Shown here one piece after another: positions 1 through 11,965 of a stretch of DNA of 64,000 nucleotides. The stretch comes from Salvelinus alpinus (lineage: Eukaryota > Chordata > Actinopteri > Salmoniformes > Salmonidae). Numbering within the stretch: the stretch's first letter is position 1; each line of letters opens with the position of its first letter. Where the stretch lies: assembly GCF_045679555.1 (NCBI RefSeq), contig NC_092087.1:22034925-22098924 (forward strand), written 5' to 3'. The notes beneath the pieces are model-generated. The model did no database searches and had not been told where the DNA came from. It was given only the letters and a program-made list of their open reading frames with translations. Position numbers and translations under genes: made by a program.

Positions 1-267
1 CATTCCAAATGTCGTAAATTGTTGGTTATCTGCACGAACCCAGCCTTTACTATGAATCATCCATACACCAATTGTCTTAATAATTTATTTACTATCTAAC
101 AAAATAATCACAGAAATGCATAAACACACAAACAGTAGATATGGTTACAAGGAAATGATAGGGGAGGTTCCCTAGTGGGCTAAGCCAATATGACAGCTTG
201 GTGGACCAAAGGGAGGTGTGGACTGAAAAGGGCGGGAAAGACAAAAGGAGTCAAAATAATTATATTA
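1..267. other. Left flank of the IS630-like insertion, unassigned
   Basis: No gene is recognisable. The stretch ends in a TA dinucleotide at 266-267, which is the left target-site copy of the transposon that follows. The sequence that continues after the transposon (from 6554) is probably the other half of the same pre-insertion locus. It is A+T-rich and I could not assign it to a repeat family. Confidence 0.5.
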
Positions 268-656
268 CAGTTTTTCTCAATTGCTAAAACACTAAAACCC
301 ATTGGCTGAACAAAGTTCTCAGTTGCCTGGACTCATTTAGCTAATTATGCAGTCTGTTGTCAATACCTTAAACCATTTCACATGGTAAAATACAATTTGC
401 AGATCTCACTTAGACTTTTCAGCAAAACTCTAAACACATTCTCATTCTCAAAACATATTCTGCACTCTAATGCACATGTCATCCATACTGGTAAACACAA
501 GTGGCAACAATCAAATACAAATAGAGAACACATGTCATTGATTGAACACAACCACTCAAAATTGATTTAACCTGTTTCAAATGATGCGACACAACCAATA
601 TAAGCCATTTCAGAGAGCAAACAGGTTGTTGAAGGTGGGAAGGAGAAAGTCTGAGA

Positions 657-2210
657 ATGGATAGAAGAAACAATGTGAGAGGACGAGTGCGTATGCGAGG
701 TGGGCGACGAGGAGGAAGAGGAGGAGGAGGGCAAGAAAGAGAAAGAGGAGGACGAAGAGGAAGAGGAAGACAAAGAGTGGAAATATCTGATGAAATTCGA
801 GCAACAGTTATAGACCATGTTCTTGTCCATGGACTGACAATGAGGGAAGCAGGACTTAGAGTGCAACCCAATTTGAGCCGATTTTCTGTGTCCACCATAG
901 TAAGGACATTCAGAGAAGAGAACAGGTACAGTATACTACTGTATTTTTGTAATTGCAAATTTACTGTACTACACTATATGCAGCTGTTTCAATAGACATT
1001 TGTAAAGTTAATCACTATGTATTGTACTGCATGAATATGTTTTGTAACTGCACAACTACTTTTTGTGGAATTACAAGGCTGCCACATGCAGGTGGAAGGA
1101 CAGCTATATTCACTCGGGAGCAAGAGGCCGTTATAGTTGGCATGGTCCTTCAAGATAATGCAATACGACTCAGAGAAATCCAGGAACGAGTGATACAAGA
1201 CAACACACACTTCCAGGGAATCGACAGTGTGAGCATTTCCACAATTGACCGTGTCCTCCATCATAACAGGATACGAATGAAACAAGTATACAGAGTACCT
1301 TTTGAGCGCAACTCACCAAGGGTGAAAGAACTGCGAGCTCAGTATGTGCAAGTAAGTGTACATTCAGAAACATTTACTGTAATCCAGATTGTCTACAGTA
1401 CTAACACATACTATGTGAATGACATTACTCTTCAGTACATACAATGTATGTGAATCAGAAGCCTAATAGCACTGTCTCTGTACGACTTACAAAATCCTAC
1501 ATACAGTATATTGTATTTCTACACAGACAATATTTGACTTGGAATCCTTGGACAGACCCCATGAGTTCATCTTTGTCGATGAAGCAGGCTTCAATCTAAC
1601 AAAGAGGAGAAGGAGAGGCCGAAACATGATTGGACAGCGGGCCATTGTTGAAGTCCCTGGTCAACGAGGTGGCAATGTCACAATCTGTGCTGCTATCAGC
1701 AACCATGGTGTTCTACATCACCATGTTACACTCGGGCCATATAACACCCAGCACCTTCTAAGATTTATTGCCAATCTAAGAGATATTTTATTTGAGCAGC
1801 AGGTTCAAGAGCAGCAGGGTCAAGAGCTAAATGAGAATCCCATTCCCACCTATGTGATAGTGTGGGACAATGTCAGTTTCCACCGAGCTGCTCAGGTAAG
1901 GGAATGGTTTAACATCAATGGGCAGTTTATGAACTTGTACCTCCCTCCATACTCGCCTTTCCTGAATCCGATTGAGGAGTTTTTCTCCTCTTGGAGATGG
2001 AAAGTGTATGATAGACAACCCTACACCAGAGTAAATCTGCTGCAAGCCATGGATTTAGCCTGTGGTGATATAGGTGAGGAATCATGTCAGGGCTGGAAAA
2101 GGCACACAAGAGGCTTCTTCCCCCGTTGCCTCAGAAGGGACAATATTGCTTGTGATGTCGACGAAGTGGTCTGGCCTGACCCAGCCCAAAGACAAGAAGA
2201 AGCACATTGA
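657..2210 (+). CDS. Three-exon IS630/Tc1-like DDE transposase, apparently intact
   Basis: The exons are 657-925, 1078-1351 and 1527-2210, separated by introns of 152 and 175 bp with GT...AG borders (donors GTACAG and GTAAGT). Joined, they give 408 aa without a stop. Residues 1-45 are very rich in Arg and Gly (RGG-like). A helix-turn-helix-type region follows in exon 1, a second DNA-binding-like segment in exon 2, and the catalytic DDE fold in exon 3. The predicted catalytic residues are D199 (VDEAGF), D295 (VWDNVSFH) and E331 (PFLNPIEEFF), with 35 residues between the last two. It would cut and paste DNA flanked by the 25-bp TIRs at TA sites. Start chosen: ATG at 657, the first Met in frame. 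The intact frame is seen directly; activity is inference. A host-domesticated gene is an alternative, but the perfect TIRs favour a resident transposon. Confidence 0.85.
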
Positions 2211-2337
2211 TCACATGTTTACTCCTTTGATTTTTGTCCCTTTTAGTATTGTATACTGTAGTACAGTGCATTGTAGGCTGTATACTGTACAATGGACAAA
2301 TTGTATGGCCCTGAACATTGTGCTTTCCATTTATTAA

Positions 2338-5300
2338 CCTCTAACGAGTCTCCCTCCCGGATCCGGGATCCTCCTCATCAAAAGAGCTGACTAGCATAGC
2401 CTAGCCTAACGCGACAGGGATATCATATAATATAATTTCATGAAATCACAAGTCCAATACAGCAAATGAAAGATAAACATCTTGTGAATCCAGCCATCAT
2501 TTCCAATTTTTAAAATGTTTTACAGCGAAATCACAATATATATTTATATTAGCTCACCACAATAGCCAAACACACAACGCCATGTTTTCACCATGTTTCC
2601 ACCACATAGGTAGCTTTCACAAAACCCACAAATAGAGATAAAATTAATCACTAACCTTGAACAACTTCATCAGATGACAGTCTTATAACATCATGTTATA
2701 CAATACATTTATGTTTTGTTCGAAAATGTGCATATTTGAGGTATAAATCGTAGTTTTACATTGCAGCCACCATCACAAATAGCACCAAAACAGCCAGAAT
2801 AATTACAGAGAGCAACGTGAAATACCTAAATACTCATCATAAAACATTTATGAACAATACATGGTGTACAGCAAATGAAAGATAAACATCTTGTGAATCC
2901 AGCCAATATTTTCAATTTTTTAAGTGTTTTACAGCGAAAGCACAATATATATTTATATTAGCTCACCACAATAGCCAAACACACAACGCCATTTATTCAC
3001 CGCCAACATAGCTTTCACAAAACCCAGAAATAGAGATAAAATTAATCACTAACCTTTGGACAACTTCATCAGACAGTCTTATAACATCATGTTATACAAT
3101 ACATTTATGTTTTGTTCGAAAATGTGCATATTTAGAGCTACAAATCGTGGTTTTACATTGTGAATACATAGCCACAATGCACCAAATTGTCCGGAGATAT
3201 TTTGGACAGTCACCTAATCTAACCAAAGAACTCATCATAAACTTTACTAAAAAATACATGTTGTACAGCAAATGAAAGATACACTGGTTCTTAATGCAAC
3301 CGCTGTGTTAGATTTTTTTAAATAACTTTAGTACAACATACAGCATGCAATATTGTGAGACAGCGCCCTACAATTCTCCGCCTTGTTGGAGCCAACATAA
3401 AACACAAAAATATGAAATAACATCATAAATATTCTCTTACTTTTGATGATCTTCCATCAGAATGTTGTGCAAGGAGTCCTAGTTCCAGAATAAATCGTTG
3501 TTTGGTTTTAGAATGTCCATTTCATCTGTCGAATTAGCAACTTTGGATGGCCATGTGGTGGGCACATGTCCAAGAAATCGTTGCGCCTGGAACGAAAACT
3601 TCCAAAAGTCCCAATAAACGTTGAATAAACTGGTCAAACTCGGTTGAAAAATCCTACTTTATGATGTTTTTCTTATATGTATCCAATAAAATCAGAGCCG
3701 GAGCATTTCGTCGTGTATACGTAACGCATTTCAGAAGATAATGTGGAGTTCCCCTGTGCGCAGTTGAAAACTGACAAGAGTGGACCTGTCACTCCAAAAG
3801 CTCTCATTCGGTCTCACATCAAGCTAGACACCCCATTCAACCTTCTACTGCCTGTTGACATCTAGTGGAAGGCGTATGAAGTGCATACAGATTCATAAAT
3901 ATAAGCCAGTTGAATAGGCAGGCCCTGACACAGAGCCCCGTTTTCAGAATTTTCACTTCCTGTCTGGAAGTTTGCTGCCAAATGAGTTCTGTTTTACTCA
4001 CAGATATAATTCAAACAGTTTTAGAAACTTCAGAGTGTTTTCTATCCAATAGTAATAATAATATGCATATTGTATGATCTAGAACAGAGTACGAGGCCGT
4101 TTAACCTCTAACGAGTCACAAACCCGGATCCGGGATCCCCCCATCAAAAAAGCAGACTAGCATAGCCTAGCCTAAAGCTACAGGGATATCATATAATAAA
4201 ATGTTCATGAAATCACAAGTCCAAGACACCAAATGAAAGATACAGATCTTGTGAATCCAGCCATCATTTCCGATTTTTTTAAATGTTTTACAGGGAAGAC
4301 ACTATGTATTTCTGTTAGCTAACCACCATAGCAAAAGACACAACTTTTTTTTCCCACCATTTTTTTCCTGCATAGGTAGCCATCACTAATTCGACCAAAT
4401 AAAGATATAAATAGTCACTAACCAAGAAACAACTTCATCAGATGACAGTCTGATAACATATTTATTGTATAGCATATGTTTTGTTAGAAAAATTTGCATA
4501 TTTCAGGTATAAATCACAGTTCTACATTGCAGCTGCAATCTGAAATAGCGCTGAAGCAGCCAGAATAATTACAGAGACCAACGTCAAATACCTAAATACT
4601 CATCATAAAACATTTCTGAAAAATACACAGCGTACAGCAAATGAAAGCCCAACATCTTGTGAATCCAGCCAATATTTCAGATTTTTTAAGTGTTTTACAG
4701 CGAAAACACAATATAGCATTATATTAGCTTACCACAATAGCCAGAAACACAAGCAATTTACCAGCAGCAAAGGTTAGCGATCGTAACAATCCAGCAAAAG
4801 ATATATAATTTTTGACTAACCTTGATATACTTCATCAGATGACAGTCCTGTAACATCATATTACACAATGCATATAGGTTTTGTTCGAAAATGTGCATAT
4901 TTAGCAGCACAAATCGTGGTTATACAATGTGATTAGTAGCAACATTTCAGGCAATCTGGCCGGCGCCATCTTGGAGAGGCACCTAATCTAATCAATAAAT
5001 AATCATAAACTTGACTAAAAAATACAGGTTGGACAGCAAATGAAAGATACGTTAGTTCTTAATGCAACCGCTGTGTTAGATTTTTAAATTAACGTTACTA
5101 CGACATACAGGGTGCGTTATAGCGAGACCCCACCGAAATGAATGGAGGAATAATAATTTTAAATTTTTCCACAGAACAACGAATTAACATCATAAATAGT
5201 TCTTACTTTTTGATGAGCTTCCATCAGAATCTTGGGCAAGTTGTCCTTTGTCCAAAAGAATCGTTGCACGGTTGTAGATTGTCACCTTCAACTTTGGAAT

Positions 5301-5985
5301 TAGCTGTAAACATTAGCCATGTGGCGAAGACGTGCCCAACTCACTATTGCGCAGCACAAAGAAAATTTCGAAAATCGCAATATACTCACATAAACTGAAA
5401 TAACTCGGTTTAAAATAACTACGTTATGATGTTTCTAACACCTATATCGAATAAAATCAGAGCCGGATATATCTAAGGGCTATAACGGGAGCTTTCTAGA
5501 ACGCCATCCTGAGGTCTGCCTTGCGTCATGGCGAACGAAGGAAAGAGAGGACATCACGTTCCGAGCCTATTTATAAGGCCTCAGATCTGCCTAGCAACTC
5601 CATTCCAATTCTCACTATTTGCTGACATCCAGGAGAAGGCGTATGCAGTGCATCTCAACCAATAGAAGACAGGCAAATTAATAAACCGACCTCAGAACAG
5701 CCTGCATGATTTCAGACTTCTCACTTCCTCACAGGAAAATTGCTCCAACTCGAGTTCTGTTTAACTCACAGATATAATTCAAACGGTTTTAGAAACTAGA
5801 GAGTGTTTTCTATCCAATAGTAATAATAATATGCATATTGTACGAGCAAGAATTGAGTACGAGGCAGTTTAATTTGGGGACGATATTTTACAAAGTTGAA
5901 ACAGCACCCCCTATAGTGACAAGAAGTTAATTTGGGCGCGATTTTTTCCCAAAGTGAAAACAGCGCCCCCTATTAAGAAGAAGTT
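2338..5985 (+). mobile_element. TTAA-flanked non-autonomous element, copy A1 (interrupted by A2)
   Basis: Flanked by TTAA at 2334-2337 and 5986-5989. It begins CCTCTAACGAGTC and ends in a short segment with AAAGTGAAAACAGCGCC followed by AAGAAGTT. Copy A2 plus one TTAA is inserted at 4101-4104; removing it leaves 1822 bp, the same length as A2 itself. There is no ORF of note. The body has three related modules starting near 2459, 2868 and 3265, each opening with a motif like ACAGCAAATGAAAGAT. TTAA duplication is the hallmark of piggyBac-type transposition, so a piggyBac-like MITE is the best call; no transposase is encoded. Confidence 0.82.
4105..5926 (+). mobile_element. TTAA-flanked non-autonomous element, copy A2, nested in A1
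   Basis: 1822 bp, flanked by TTAA at 4101-4104 and 5927-5930. The start (CCTCTAACGAGTCA) and three-module layout (modules near 4226, 4634 and 5033) match copy A1. The host copy A1 resumes exactly after the right TTAA, which demonstrates insertion into a TTAA within A1. No protein is encoded; the 86-codon frame at 5138-5398 shows no family features. Confidence 0.85.
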
Positions 5986-6099
5986 TTAACAGTACTGACT
6001 GCTCAATAGATTTTGACTGGTTGCAGGTTCATATCAACAAAGAACAATAATTACAGTATCACAGATACAAAGGACAAGTTTGTGAGATGCAGGGTACAG

Positions 6100-6245
6100 T
6101 ACTGTAAAAATAGGGGTACAAGGAGGAGGAAGAACAAAAAACAAAATTGCAAAGAGCAAAGCAGAGTAGTAATTTCTGATCAATTTTGAGCTACTATGAT
6201 AGAACATGTTTTCGTTCATCAAAAGACAATGACGGAAAAATCTGA
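6100..6245 (+). pseudogene. Decayed duplicate of the IS630-like transposase first exon
   Basis: This stretch runs parallel to 715-860 of the intact transposase: a GAGGAGGA-rich arginine/glycine segment, then the counterpart of the ISDEIRATVIDHVLVHG region with stops and changes. It is in the same orientation as the intact gene and near the right TIR. It shows that the right arm carries sequence homologous to the left coding region, from an internal duplication or a composite element. Similarity was judged by eye. Confidence 0.55.
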
Positions 6246-6553
6246 ATATTTTTTTGATTAAAAATGTACTTCTCCCTGAGAATTGTATGTTTTGAACAAT
6301 GTGTTTTCTATTTTTCGGTGTATTGTTAACTGACTGCTTGAGAGTGTACATCATTTTGATCACTTTGTTTATGATTTGAGAGCAGTGTTTGATTTTGAAC
6401 ACAGGTAAAACTGTTTTGAGGCGAATGTTTCATTTTGCGAGAGGAGTCAGAGGTTATGTAAATAGTGCTTGAAGATGAGGTTTTGTGTTTAATGTTTTCA
6501 GGAAATGGAGCAAGGTTTCAGAAATTGTGTTTTAGCAATTGAGAAAAACTGTA

Positions 6554-8015
6554 ATTGAAATGCTAATCCTTTGCACATGAACGCTCACTCATTCGGGGAT
6601 AACTGCAATCAATATACATTTATGCCCAGTGTGTCGTCGTGATCTCTGTTGGAATCGTCAGTTCTTCTGTTGGAGAGTCAGTTCGTCCTCGTTTCTCTCT
6701 CTGCTTTCCTGAAGATCAGTCTTTCGTGGTTAGAATGGATACTTCAGAGTACCATTCAGAAATGCTCTCATAGATAGATGTTTCGGCGGTTGTCGGTCTT
6801 CGCATCCCAGGCTGACATCATTTCTAGCTGCAGACTAGTAAATATTATCTAAGATTTGCTCTTATTCTCTAGGAATCGAGTCTCAGAGTTGAACCATTTC
6901 CAGCTGTGTAGGCAATGCTCCACGTGGTATGGTTAAGAATTCAACAACCATTTCAACCTTAGCTTATACTGAGGTTTTTGTGGTCTGAAGAGGATTTCCT
7001 CAGGGGGGTTTTATTCGTAACAATAGAAAAGGTGGGTCTATGACGCCAGATCATGTCTGTGCTCACGGGGGCGGGCAAATGACTTAGTTAAACTTTAAAG
7101 GGAATACAATGCTCTCACATTAAAGGTTTAACATCACAATACATAATTTCACAAATAGTAGAGAGATAGACAGAGAGAGAAGCATCATGACAATGTCTTC
7201 TGGCTCAGTCTCACGTCATAGTCTCACGTTTCTATTCTCAGAGAATTTACTCTGGGGTGATTGAATTCTGCCTGTTTTTTTACAGACAAACACCACCGCA
7301 GCCCTTTAGGTCATTGTAAATCCGGTGAGATGGTGAGTGACTAAATGTTTGCCATTGTAAATTATTCAGCCAGCGTCCCAAACAGTTACATGCTGAGCTG
7401 CTTGCTCGGGGCTTCTTGCACTTTGGCATGGACCGTAAGCAGTGTCAGTAGTTTTTAATGAAACATGACATAAAGAACTGCACGGTCATATCCTTAACAA
7501 TATACAGTTTACGTGATATAGAATTCATGGTTTGGGACCAAGGGGCAGAATGAACCATGTGGTCAGTTTGACCTTTCCTTCACCTTTCATTTGAGCACGA
7601 GAAACTCACTGTATAGAAAGGGTTAATCACACTCTGAGAAATTATGAAAAGACCTTTGGTCTTGTGGTTTGTCTCAGTTGTAGAAGAAAGGTCAGAGGTT
7701 CATGTGGAGTTGATGCTTTGTCAAGGTCTCTAATGTATTATATCAAACAGTATCCTGCCTAATATAGTCTCATGGACAAGACACCTCCACCTCATTCACA
7801 GCCTCACACTATTATATATTATCTATTACACTGAATCTTGTGGGACTTCCTGAGAACATGGGGCCATTACCAGAATACAGAGCTGAATCACTTTCTGAGA
7901 ACATGGTGCCAATATCAAAAGACAGAGATTAATAACTTCCTGACAACTTTCCTGGATTAGGTACCATACCCAAATCTTGAGGGGAGCAGAATGACGATTC
8001 ATGCGGGAAATGTTT
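6554..8015. other. Gene-free flank, probably old repeat sequence
   Basis: No ORF, splice-linked exon or TIR pair is visible. The stretch has G/T-rich and C/T-rich patches around 6600-6800 and resembles degraded retroelement LTR or UTR sequence, but I could not find its ends. It likely continues the sequence left of the transposon (1-267). Confidence 0.4.
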
Positions 8016-8019
8016 TTAA

Positions 8020-9843
8020 CCTGTCTGGCTCCGGGGTTCCGCTAGCGGAACTCCTCCCACATTCCACTGAAAAGGCAGAGCGCGAAATTCAAAAAATCTT
8101 TTTTAGAAATATTTAACTTTCACACATTAACAAGTCCAATACAGCAAATGAAAGATACACATCTTGTGAATCCAGCCAACATGTCCGATTTTTAAAATGT
8201 TTTACAGCGAAAACACCACGTATATTTATGTTAGCCCCCCACCAAATACAAAAAAGGACAGACATTTTTCACAGCACAGGTAGCATGCACAAAACCAACA
8301 TAACTAACCAAGATCCAACCAAACTAACCAAGAAACAACTTCATCAGATGACAGTCCTATAACATGTTACACAATAAATCTATGTTTTGTTCGAAAAATG
8401 TGCATATTTGAGGTATAAATCAGTTTTACATTGCAGCTACCATCACAGCTACCGTCAAAAATAGCACCGAAGCAGCCAGAGTAATTATAGAGACCAACGT
8501 GAAATACCTAAATACTCGTCATAAAACATTTCTGAAAAATCGATGGTGTACAGCAAATGAAAGACAAACATCTTGTGAATCCAGCCAATATTTCCGATTT
8601 TTTAAGTGTTTTACAGCAAAAACACAATATAGCATTATATTAGCTTACTACAATAGCCTACCACACTACCGCATTCATTCATCAAGGCACGTTAGCGATA
8701 GCAATAGGCACGTTAGCGATAGCGAATAAACCAGCAAAATATATTAATTTTCACTAACCTTCATAAACCTTCATCAGATGACAGTCCTATAACATCAGGT
8801 TATACATACACTTATGTTTTGTTCGAAAATGTGCATATTTAGAGCTGAAATCAGTGGTTATACATTGTGCTAACGTAGCATCTTTTTCCCAGAATGTGCG
8901 GATATTTTTCTAAAACTCACCTATTCTGACCAAATAACTATTCATAAACATGACTAAAAAATACATGTTGTATAGGAAATGATAGATACACTAGTTCTTA
9001 ATGCAATCGCCGTGCTAGATACATCCAGCTTATGTTATAGCGAGAGCGTGCCCAAAATCTGGGCGCTACCTAATAGTACACATGTTCGACAGATATATGA
9101 AATAGCATCATAAAATGGGTCCTACTTTTGACGATCTTCCATCAGAATGTTGTACAAGGGGTCCTTTGTCGTGAACAATCGTTGTTTGGTTTTAGAACGT
9201 CCTCTTCTCCAGTCAATTAGCACAGAAAGCTAGCAAAGTAGCGCGAAACTCTCCTTCCTGAACAAAGGCACACAACGCAACACGCCTAACGTCCCGAAAA
9301 AAATTCAATAATCTAATAAAACTATATTGAAAAAACATACTTTACGATGATATTGTCACATTTATCAAATAAAATCAAAGCCGGAGATATTAGTGGTCTA
9401 TAACGACAGCTTTCCAGAAGGCAATCCCAGGCTCCTTCTCGCGCTTTCCAGAAAACAGGAAATGGGTGACACGTCATGCCAAGAGCTTTTATTCCACCTC
9501 AGACCAAGATAAACACTCCATTTCTTCTCTCACTGCCTATTGACATCTAGTGGAAGGTGTATGACGTGCATGTATACTTATACGTATCAAGCCCATTTAT
9601 AGGCAGGCCCTAGAACAGAGCATCGTTTTAAGATTTTCCACTTCCTGATCAGGAAGTTTGCTGCAAAATGAGTTCTGTTTTACTCACAGATATAATTCAA
9701 ACGGTTTTAGAAACTAGAGAGTGTTTTCTATCCAATAGTAATAATAATATGCATATTGTACGAGCAAGAATTGAGTACGAGGCCGTTTAAATTGGGCACG
9801 ATTTTCCCCCAAAGTGAAAACAGCGCCCTCTGTCCTCAACAGG
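8020..9843 (+). mobile_element. TTAA-flanked non-autonomous element, copy A3 (uninterrupted)
   Basis: 1824 bp between TTAA at 8016-8019 and 9844-9847. The termini are CCTGTCTGGC on the left and, read inverted, CCTGTTGAGG on the right, giving a short imperfect TIR beginning CCTGT. Internal modules start near 8141, 8550 and 8972, so the periods are about 409 and 420 bp. The 3' tail (ATATAATTCAAACGG, then AATATGCATATTG) is shared by every copy in the window. This is the cleanest full-length member here. No coding capacity. Confidence 0.85.
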
Positions 9844-9847
9844 TTAA

Positions 9848-10106
9848 AGAGCATATTTAATAGAATATATTGAATGTTATTATTCCTTATAGGGGGGCGT
9901 TTGTATGTGCCTCATCTCAAAATTAAACAGATGTTACCATTATGTTTAGAGGTCCCCTTTAACAAATCCTCTTTGCTCCTGAGCAGAACCGTCTCTGAAA
10001 TGTATTTTACTTTTTGTGATTGTGCTCTAAAGAGATTAAACCAAAACATTTAATGTTTCTTCCATTGTTGATTATTTTTGCGTAATACTTTACATGTGAG
10101 CAATTG
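9848..10106. other. Unassigned intergenic sequence
   Basis: A+T-rich sequence with no ORF, TIR or known repeat that I can identify. Confidence 0.4.
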
Positions 10107-10262
10107 GAGCTATAGGAGGATGGCCTCATTGTAATGGCTGGAATGTAATTATGGAATGGAGTAAACCATGCGGTTTCCATATGTTTGACGTTTGATGTTT
10201 GATTCCATTCCAGCCATTACAATGAGCCCGTCCTCCTATAGATCCTCCCACCAGCCTCCTCT
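10107..10262. mobile_element. Palindromic MITE
   Basis: The left arm (10111-10145) and right arm (10205-10240) are inverted complements (TATAGGAGGA...; ...TCCTCCTATA) around an asymmetric loop, so the single strand would fold into a long hairpin. The arms include CATTGTAATGGCTGGAATG and its complement. It encodes no protein. Hairpins of this kind are common dispersed non-autonomous DNA elements in teleosts; the superfamily is not established from this copy. Confidence 0.7.
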
Positions 10263-11507
10263 GCACTCAATGTAGCATACACCATTGCTCAATTCTGATT
10301 TTAGATGATGCCTTGTATTACAGGTATGTTAGGGCTCTCAGAAAGTCTGTAATGGATTCTAGTGTTTTCCTCATTGCTGTGCTAGTGAAGCTCAAATGAA
10401 GTATAGCTCTAATGCATCACTGAATATTACACATGAATTCTTTAATGGAGGAGATGCTAATCGCCCAGATCAATCTCAATTAGTACTTAGTTAGGAGCTT
10501 AATATATTTTGGAAAAGGTCATACATTTTTCGCAAAGTCCAGGGACCATTTCATTCACCTTTTTACTTAGCCTACACACTTTGTTCCCTTGCCCGCTCAG
10601 TGTGAGACAGAGGTATTACCTAAAGGTATTGGTCAGTGGGTTTGGATGGACATTCCCATAATACTTTCAGGTCCAGACTGTACTGACTTTCAGGAGTTAA
10701 AGTTAAGCCATACTGTGATGGTGTTAGGGGGAAAGTATTTCGCTTTTTAATTCTATAGTCTAATTTGTGTGGTTGGAATTTACCTCTGCTTGAGTGCAGG
10801 GGTCAGTAAGTGCACGTCTTACAGTGCAGATATAACCCTAGGACCCCTGGGAGCTAGACCCCTCTCTAACAGTGAGTCAGAAACCTCAGTGTTTTAACAC
10901 AAGCCATGCTCTTAAGCACTACTAGCAGAGGTGAGAATGGACCTGAACAACTCCACACACTCTTGTTGAGGATTTACTGGTGTCCAGGGATAAAGCTTGA
11001 TAAAGACTGAAGTCGACAAGAAATCATTAGCCCTCCTCCATCTTCAATTGGGCCATACCTTGAAGTCTCAGGTTAAGTCCATTAGAGGATAGGAAAGAGG
11101 GGGGAATTGCTAAACTCTGACTAGTATTGGGAGAGATGGTTTAGAACCACTGAGAGACCTTCTGTTTAAGGAAAAGATGTGGTGCTTCTTCAGCATGCGT
11201 CAGACAAGTTCAATTACCACAAGCAATAATTTACTTGGGATAAGAGGCAGCATTGATCATTGCTTTGTCTGTGTCTGCTTTTAGGATTCCAATTTACTGA
11301 ACACATTTACAGAGCTAATCAATTTGGAGACAAAAACAACTTTCAAAAGCCAAAACTGAGACTAAATATAATTTGGAACTATGCTAACACTAACCAAAGA
11401 GTGTCTATCCATTCACCAAAACCATCGATGGGTTTTTCAATGACCTAAAGTGCAACATTTCAGAGAAAATGTGTATATTGTTCTCTCTGCTATTGCATGG
11501 CAAGTCG
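10263..11507. other. Gene-free region
   Basis: No ORF above chance, splice-linked exon or terminal repeat was recognised. The 62-codon frame at 11260-11448 has no family features and is judged a chance ORF. Confidence 0.45.
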
Positions 11508-11965
11508 TACCGATTCACCAAGTCTGGAACCAACAGGACCTTAAACAGCTTCTACCGCCAAGCCATAAGACTGCTAAGTAGCTTTAGTTAAACACAGTAG
11601 TTAACCAAATAGCTACCCGGACTATCTGCATTAACACTTTTTGGACTCATCACATATGCTGCTGCTACTGTTTATTATCTATCCTGTTGCCTAGCCACAT
11701 TATTCCTAATTACAGTAAATGTACATCAATTACCTTGTACCCCTGAGCATGGACTCTGTACTGGTACACCGTGTATACAGCCAAGTTATCGTTACTTGTT
11801 GTGCATTTATTATTATACGTTATTACTTTTCTACTATTTCTCTATTTTCTCTTTAACTCTCTCTCTCCCTCTCTGCACTGTTGGGAAGGGCCCATAAGTA
11901 AGCAAATTCACTGTTAGTCTACACCTGTTTTTATGAAGCATGTGACGAATAAAACTTGATTTTAT
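11508..11965 (+). repeat. LINE 3'-UTR/tail-like dispersed repeat
   Basis: The block runs from a phrase like TCTGGAACCAACAGGACC to a terminal AATAAAACTTGATTTTA. It resembles the 3' tail of a common salmonid LINE that normally ends in repeated TTGATT units. No coding region precedes it, so it is a 5'-truncated fragment. Family placement is from general knowledge of salmonid repeats, not a search. Confidence 0.6.

Larger units (their letters stand above)
268..6551 (+). mobile_element. IS630/Tc1-mariner superfamily DNA transposon with nested insertions
   Basis: The ends are perfect 25-bp inverted repeats at 268-292 and 6527-6551, beginning CAGTTTTTCTCAATTGC, each bordered outside by TA (266-267 and 6552-6553), the target duplication expected of this superfamily. 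The left half carries a three-exon DDE transposase. The right half is interrupted by two nested TTAA-flanked elements (2338-5985). Without them the transposon is about 2.6 kb. A degraded second copy of the transposase first exon lies in the right arm (about 6100-6245). The perfect TIRs suggest a fairly recent insertion. Confidence 0.88.

Noticed and set aside
479-958. 159-aa minus-strand ORF rich in Pro and Ser
   Set aside because: It is the complement of the Arg/Gly-rich transposase exon 1.
5138-5398. 86-aa ORF as a piggyBac transposase remnant
   Set aside because: No DDE or zinc-finger motifs; not conserved in frame in the other copies.
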